In this document: positions 60,428 through 64,000 of the stretch, piece by piece
How the letters are laid out: the number at the start of each line of letters is the position of its first letter
How positions within the stretch are numbered: the stretch's first letter is position 1
DNA from: Campanula takesimana
Taxonomy: Eukaryota > Streptophyta > Magnoliopsida > Asterales > Campanulaceae
Reading direction: 5' to 3'
Length of the DNA: 64,000 nucleotides
Assembly: GCA_026119855.1 (NCBI GenBank)
Contig: JAOWBW010000322.1
Coordinates: forward strand, 558,001-622,000
Position numbers and translations under genes: made by a program
The notes under the pieces: generated by a model
The model's database searches: none
The model's input: only the letters and a program-made list of their open reading frames with translations
Told to the model about the DNA's origin: nothing

Positions 60428-60843
60428 AATTGAATAGATTGGTTGGAGAAAGTCTTATTTTTAACGAAATTGCTGGCCAACAATTGATTTTATAAGAAAA
60501 AGTCTTTTTTGGATGTACCTTTCAATTTGAGTTAACGTCGTGTATTTCACTCATGGTCACGCAAGCCCTTCAACTTTGGATAATATTTTATTGGTCCTTC
60601 TACTATGTGTTTTGGTGTTAGTTTTAATTTATTTGGCCACCCCAATAAAAAGGTGTTAGCTTGGTTTCCAAACCAAATGGGGTATGGATATTTGGTATGT
60701 AAACCTAAAATGAAACGCAAGAATGTGAACTTTTGAGTTGGATCCGTCATGCCTAGATGTATGTGAGATAGCAAGCTCGGGTATCCCCTTAATCGATATG
60801 ATAGAAAAAGCTATCCCGTGTAGAGTTAGTAAATTACTACATT
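60425..60843. other. Intergenic, upstream of the PADRE gene
   Basis: No supported gene or clear repeat. Confidence 0.45.
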
Positions 60844-61130
60844 CTCCATCCGTCCCGCCGTGTGACTTAAGATTTTGGTCCCGACACGAGAATTAAGAAA
60901 AATTATTACTTTAAGAGGAAAGAGAATGAGTGGAGGAGGTGTTGTGAGTGTGAAAAGTATAATAAGAGAGAGAATGAGTGAGAGGAATAGTAACAGGATT
61001 ATTGTTGTGTGTATGATAAGTGGGTCCCATTAAATATAAAAGTAATATAACCTTTTCATTTTGGATTGTCCTAAGTCGAGTGGGACGTCTAAAATGGCAA
61101 AACGTCCTAAGTCGGGCGGGACAGAAAGAG
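60844..61130. mobile_element. MITE
   Basis: Ends CTCCATCCGTCCCGCCGTGT and CCTAAGTCGGGCGGGACAG with an inverted inner match (gacttaag/cctaagtc). TA follows the right end; the left flank is less clear. Confidence 0.7.
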
Positions 61131-61760
61131 TAAAACAAATTATTGCTAAATGGAGTACCAGCTCAAGTCAAAACTCCACCCGTCTGGCAAACAAGAAAAA
61201 TAATAAAATTACAAAAGATAGCTACAAAATAACGGCCTAACAAACCTGATTGCTACTTTTTGGACAATAATACCCAAGGGGGTTCATTTGAGATTAATCA
61301 AAGATGAAAGGGATTTTCGTAAAACTCAAATAAGACAAGGGAGGTAAGTGGGCATCTTTTTCAAATAACAAGTCTTTTCCGGGATAGAGCCCATTATGTA
61401 ATTAATCTATTGCAACAAATTAGATAATAGGCCTTATTTTGTAAACTTATTTCCAAAGTGGACCATGTCAGTCCACTTATATTTATCAAATTATATTTTT
61501 GCAACAAACGTGCGTGACCAATTCCTTGTATGTATACGTGGGGCGTATACACGTACCCTATGTTGGAACAAGATGGCTTGCAATACAAGTTATTTAGACT
61601 TTCATTAATAAAATCATGACTATAATATTAATATAAAGTATAGTCAAACCTAGTCAATGTGTAGAATCCCTTAAATGTAATTTACCTATTTTTGATGGGC
61701 AAAATGGTAAATTAACATTGCTTAAGAAATGAATAGGTGTGGTCCCTAAATGAAATGCCA
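61131..61760. other. Intergenic, no recognised feature
   Basis: AT-rich. Chance frames only. Confidence 0.45.
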
Positions 61761-61770
61761 CCAAGTCTAC

Positions 61771-61778
61771 TATATAAA
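61771..61778 (+). promoter_or_regulatory. Candidate TATA box upstream of MULE gene
   Basis: TATATAAA in a C-bounded context (ctac TATATAAA ggg), followed by a pyrimidine-rich stretch. About 1 kb before the ATG at 62801, with a likely leader intron between. Sequence-only inference. Confidence 0.4.
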
Positions 61779-61938
61779 GGGTCTTCCATCAACCCTTTCA
61801 AGACTACTTTTTACTTTACTTTCTCTCTTATTATTCTCTTCATTATTGGAATTTTTTTTCAAATAATTCTTTTTTAAATCATTATCTACCTAAATGACAT
61901 TTGGGAAACTTTATATACCAAAATGACCACTTTTTGTG

Positions 61939-62156
61939 AAATCGGCATTGGCATTGCCGACTTTGGGTTGAAGTCGGCACTACCAATGCCGACTTTAGGC
62001 TAAGCAAAAATCCGGATTAGGGTTTAAAGGGTCAAAGTGGGTTAAAGTGGGTCAAAGTGGGAATATTTCGGGGAGTCTGCAAATTGCCAGAAATCGGCAA
62101 TGTGAGTGCCGACTTTGACTAGGGTTTTATGAAGTCGGCATTGTGGATGCCGACTT
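61939..62156. repeat. Four imperfect 25-26-bp palindromes
   Basis: Each reads A(A/G)TCGGCA..TGCCGACTT around a 3-6-base centre: 61939-61964, 61971-61995, 62091-62116 and 62132-62156. Each can form a hairpin of about 10 bp. Confidence 0.85.
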
Positions 62157-62325
62157 TAGGCCTCCATAAAACACCCGCAACTGGCTTCAGAAGTTTTCAC
62201 TCGTTTCATATTCAAAACACAAACTTCTCTAATATCTGATTCTCATCTTTCATTTTTTTTTTTCTCTCCCTTTCAAGTTGAAAGCTCAAAAGTTGTATTT
62301 GGTGAATTTGATTCAAGCATCTAAG

Positions 62326-62792
62326 GTACATTTTAATCTTTGTTATATGTTTTTATTTGTATAATGTGAATGCAAACTAGAGTTATTAAACTATAATTCA
62401 GTAAAAAAAAAAAAGATGTGTGCTCCTTTAAACATTTAACATCCAACGCAAAACTCGTTAAATTTTTGATATTTCAGTTAAATTTTTGACATTTCAGTTA
62501 AATTTTTGACTGTTATTTTGTTAACATTTCTTACAATTTCCATGCATATATGATTTACACTTTCTTAATGTATTACATTAACAATTTTTGACTGTTATTT
62601 TGTTAACATTTCTTACAATTTCAGTTAAATTTTTGACATTTCAGTTAAATTTCCATGCATATTTCAGTTAAATTTTTGACATTTCATAGAAATTTTTGAA
62701 GATCAAGAAATTTTCTTAATGTAACAGATTCAAATCTTGTTATTTGTTGCATTTTTTTATATATATTTTGACTGTTGAATTAATTTGTTTAG
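62326..62792 (+). other. Likely 5' UTR intron of MULE gene
   Basis: Donor ctaag|gtaca at 62326 and acceptor ttgtttag|ggg at 62792, eight bases before the ATG. It contains many copies of ttaaatttttgacatttcag-like text (about 62455-62700). Confidence 0.45.
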
Positions 62793-62800
62793 GGGAAAAT

Positions 62801-64000
62801 ATGAGTGGACTTCCACTTATTTTCATGTGCTACTGGGGAGGAGATGATGAACACCCGTTTGCAGATAGTAATCTTGAACAGGGGCCGAAATTTCCTCTTA
62901 GGGCAAAAACTCGTTGGGGTTACGAAAAATTGATTAGGAAGTTATATAAGAAAATTGATATAGATCCAAGAGATGCTAAGTTGAAAGTTATTTGTAGATA
63001 TCCTCATATGATGGGTAATGGGTTTGCAAGTTACATTCCGTTTGAAGTCGAGAATGATATGTGTATGAAAGTCATGTTTGATGTTTCTGCTCAATTAGGT
63101 GGGGTAGGTAGCTTGCAGTTGTATATTATCATGGATTTTTTAGTTTTTGATAATAATGTTAACTACCTTGAGAGATATACTGGTGGTTTTGAAACACATG
63201 GGGAAGTGGAACCGGAAGTGGAACCGGAAGTGGAACCGGAAGTGGAACCGGAAGTGGAAGCAGAAGTGGAAGGGGAAGGGGAAGAGGTAGAGGAACGTGA
63301 AAATGATGATGACTCAGACTATGAAGGTCATATCCTTGCAATAAGTTCTGATGTTGATTCTGGATATGAAGATTGTTCGAGTCCAACTGATAGCGAGAAT
63401 GAGGGTGATGATGGGGAAGGTGGTGATGTAGAAGCACACATGGTTACTTTTCAAGGTGAACCGCATAATCAAATGTATGGGAGAGCAGACTATCCATTTT
63501 ACCGTGATATTGGTGAAAGGTCAGAGAATTATGATAATAGTGAATACAAGTTTGCAGAATGGAATGCGGAGAGTGATGGAATCGCCAAAGGAATTCGCTT
63601 CGCAGAGAAGATTGATGTGCAGTACCAAATAAAGAAGTACCATATTATGAAGAATTTGAGGTTCAAGGTGAGAAAGAGCACACCGCAAAAGTGGGCTATT
63701 GAGTGTTTGGTGAAAGATTTCCCCTGCAATTTCTATGTGAATGTGAGTCTGAAGAAGGGTGGGTACTGGGAAGTAACTAAGTACAAGGGTCCACATTCTT
63801 GCTTGGCTTCAGATGTTAGCGGCGATCATCCTAATTTAGATGCTAAGTTTATAGGACGAGAAGTTTTCAATCTTGTCAAGGCTGATCCAGAGTACAAGAT
63901 TAAGCTTATCATGATAAATATAAAATCAAAGTACGGTAAGGATGTTTCATATCGGAAGGCATGGTGTGGTAAACAAAAAGCCATCGCTCAAGCATATGGG
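62801..64000 (+). CDS. MULE (Mutator-like) transposase, N-terminal part, open to window end
   Basis: ATG at 62801 and 400 codons without a stop, running off the window. Residues 1-130 form the N-terminal region seen in many plant MULE proteins (starts MSGLPLIFMCYWGGDDEHPF). Residues about 135-155 are an E-V-E-P repeat from a 12-bp tandem repeat (gaagtggaaccg), followed by an acidic stretch. Residues about 265-335 match the MuDR/WRKY-GCM1-type DNA-binding domain: KKYHIMKNLRFKVRKS, W299, zinc ligands C302, C309, H332 and C334. The next part (FIGREVFNLVKADPEYKIK, SYRKAWCGKQKAIAQAYG) is the usual linker before the DDE transposase domain, which must lie beyond 64000. It binds element ends and cuts and joins DNA in Mutator transposition. 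It could also be a domesticated relative. Confidence 0.85.
   Translation, partial: MSGLPLIFMCYWGGDDEHPFADSNLEQGPKFPLRAKTRWGYEKLIRKLYKKIDIDPRDAKLKVICRYPHMMGNGFASYIPFEVENDMCMKVMFDVSAQLGGVGSLQLYIIMDFLVFDNNVNYLERYTGGFETHGEVEPEVEPEVEPEVEPEVEAEVEGEGEEVEERENDDDSDYEGHILAISSDVDSGYEDCSSPTDSENEGDDGEGGDVEAHMVTFQGEPHNQMYGRADYPFYRDIGERSENYDNSEYKFAEWNAESDGIAKGIRFAEKIDVQYQIKKYHIMKNLRFKVRKSTPQKWAIECLVKDFPCNFYVNVSLKKGGYWEVTKYKGPHSCLASDVSGDHPNLDAKFIGREVFNLVKADPEYKIKLIMINIKSKYGKDVSYRKAWCGKQKAIAQAYG

Noticed and set aside
63159..63437. Minus-strand PLPVPLPV-rich frame
   Set aside because: Antisense shadow of the E-V-E-P repeat in the MULE gene.

Overview
The window is nuclear DNA of a flowering plant, most likely a core eudicot. 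It holds plant-type LTR retrotransposons with initiator-Met-tRNA primer sites, a plant-type Helitron, a MULE transposase, many MITEs with CTCCCTCCGTCCC ends, spliced genes with GT..AG introns, and two plant gene families (ORP and PADRE/DUF4228). I cannot name the species.

Layout. 1-26.4 kb is a nest of LTR retrotransposons. A decayed Ty3/gypsy pol (1-1600, resuming 10111-10560) is split by Ty1/copia copy 1 (1601-10110, TSD tattg). An unassigned LTR-like stretch follows (10561-11660). Then comes a gag-only Tat/Ogre-like gypsy element: gag pieces at 11714-12010 and 20524-20787, a long non-coding interior with 19 copies of a 30-bp repeat, and a 3' LTR at 25183-26380. Ty1/copia copy 2 (12011-20523) splits it.

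26564-45484 is an 18.9-kb Helitron sitting in a 63-bp tandem repeat, which proves both its ends. It carries a broken RepHel gene (39362-43351), a scrambled fragment of a 26S proteasome ATPase (RPT3-like, 44485-44926), and an inserted minus-strand Ty3/gypsy chromovirus (29190-38073, 2.1-kb LTRs, TSD aaaat). A second Helitron 3' end lies at 46278.

46.3-64 kb is gene-bearing. It holds an apparently intact six-exon oxysterol-binding-protein-related gene of the ORP4 type (51520-55150, +), a PADRE/DUF4228 gene with one frameshift (59412-60211, -), and the 5' part of a MULE transposase gene open to the window end (62801-64000, +). Several non-autonomous hAT-like elements (two with exact 8-bp TSDs), Stowaway-like MITEs, a foldback element and microsatellites lie between and inside these genes.

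Most coding sequence belongs to transposons and is broken. The main unexplained signals are paired GC-rich 12-14-bp blocks shared by LTRs of unrelated superfamilies, a stop codon common to two divergent copia copies, host-gene capture by the Helitron, and a CCGGTT-saturated hAT element.
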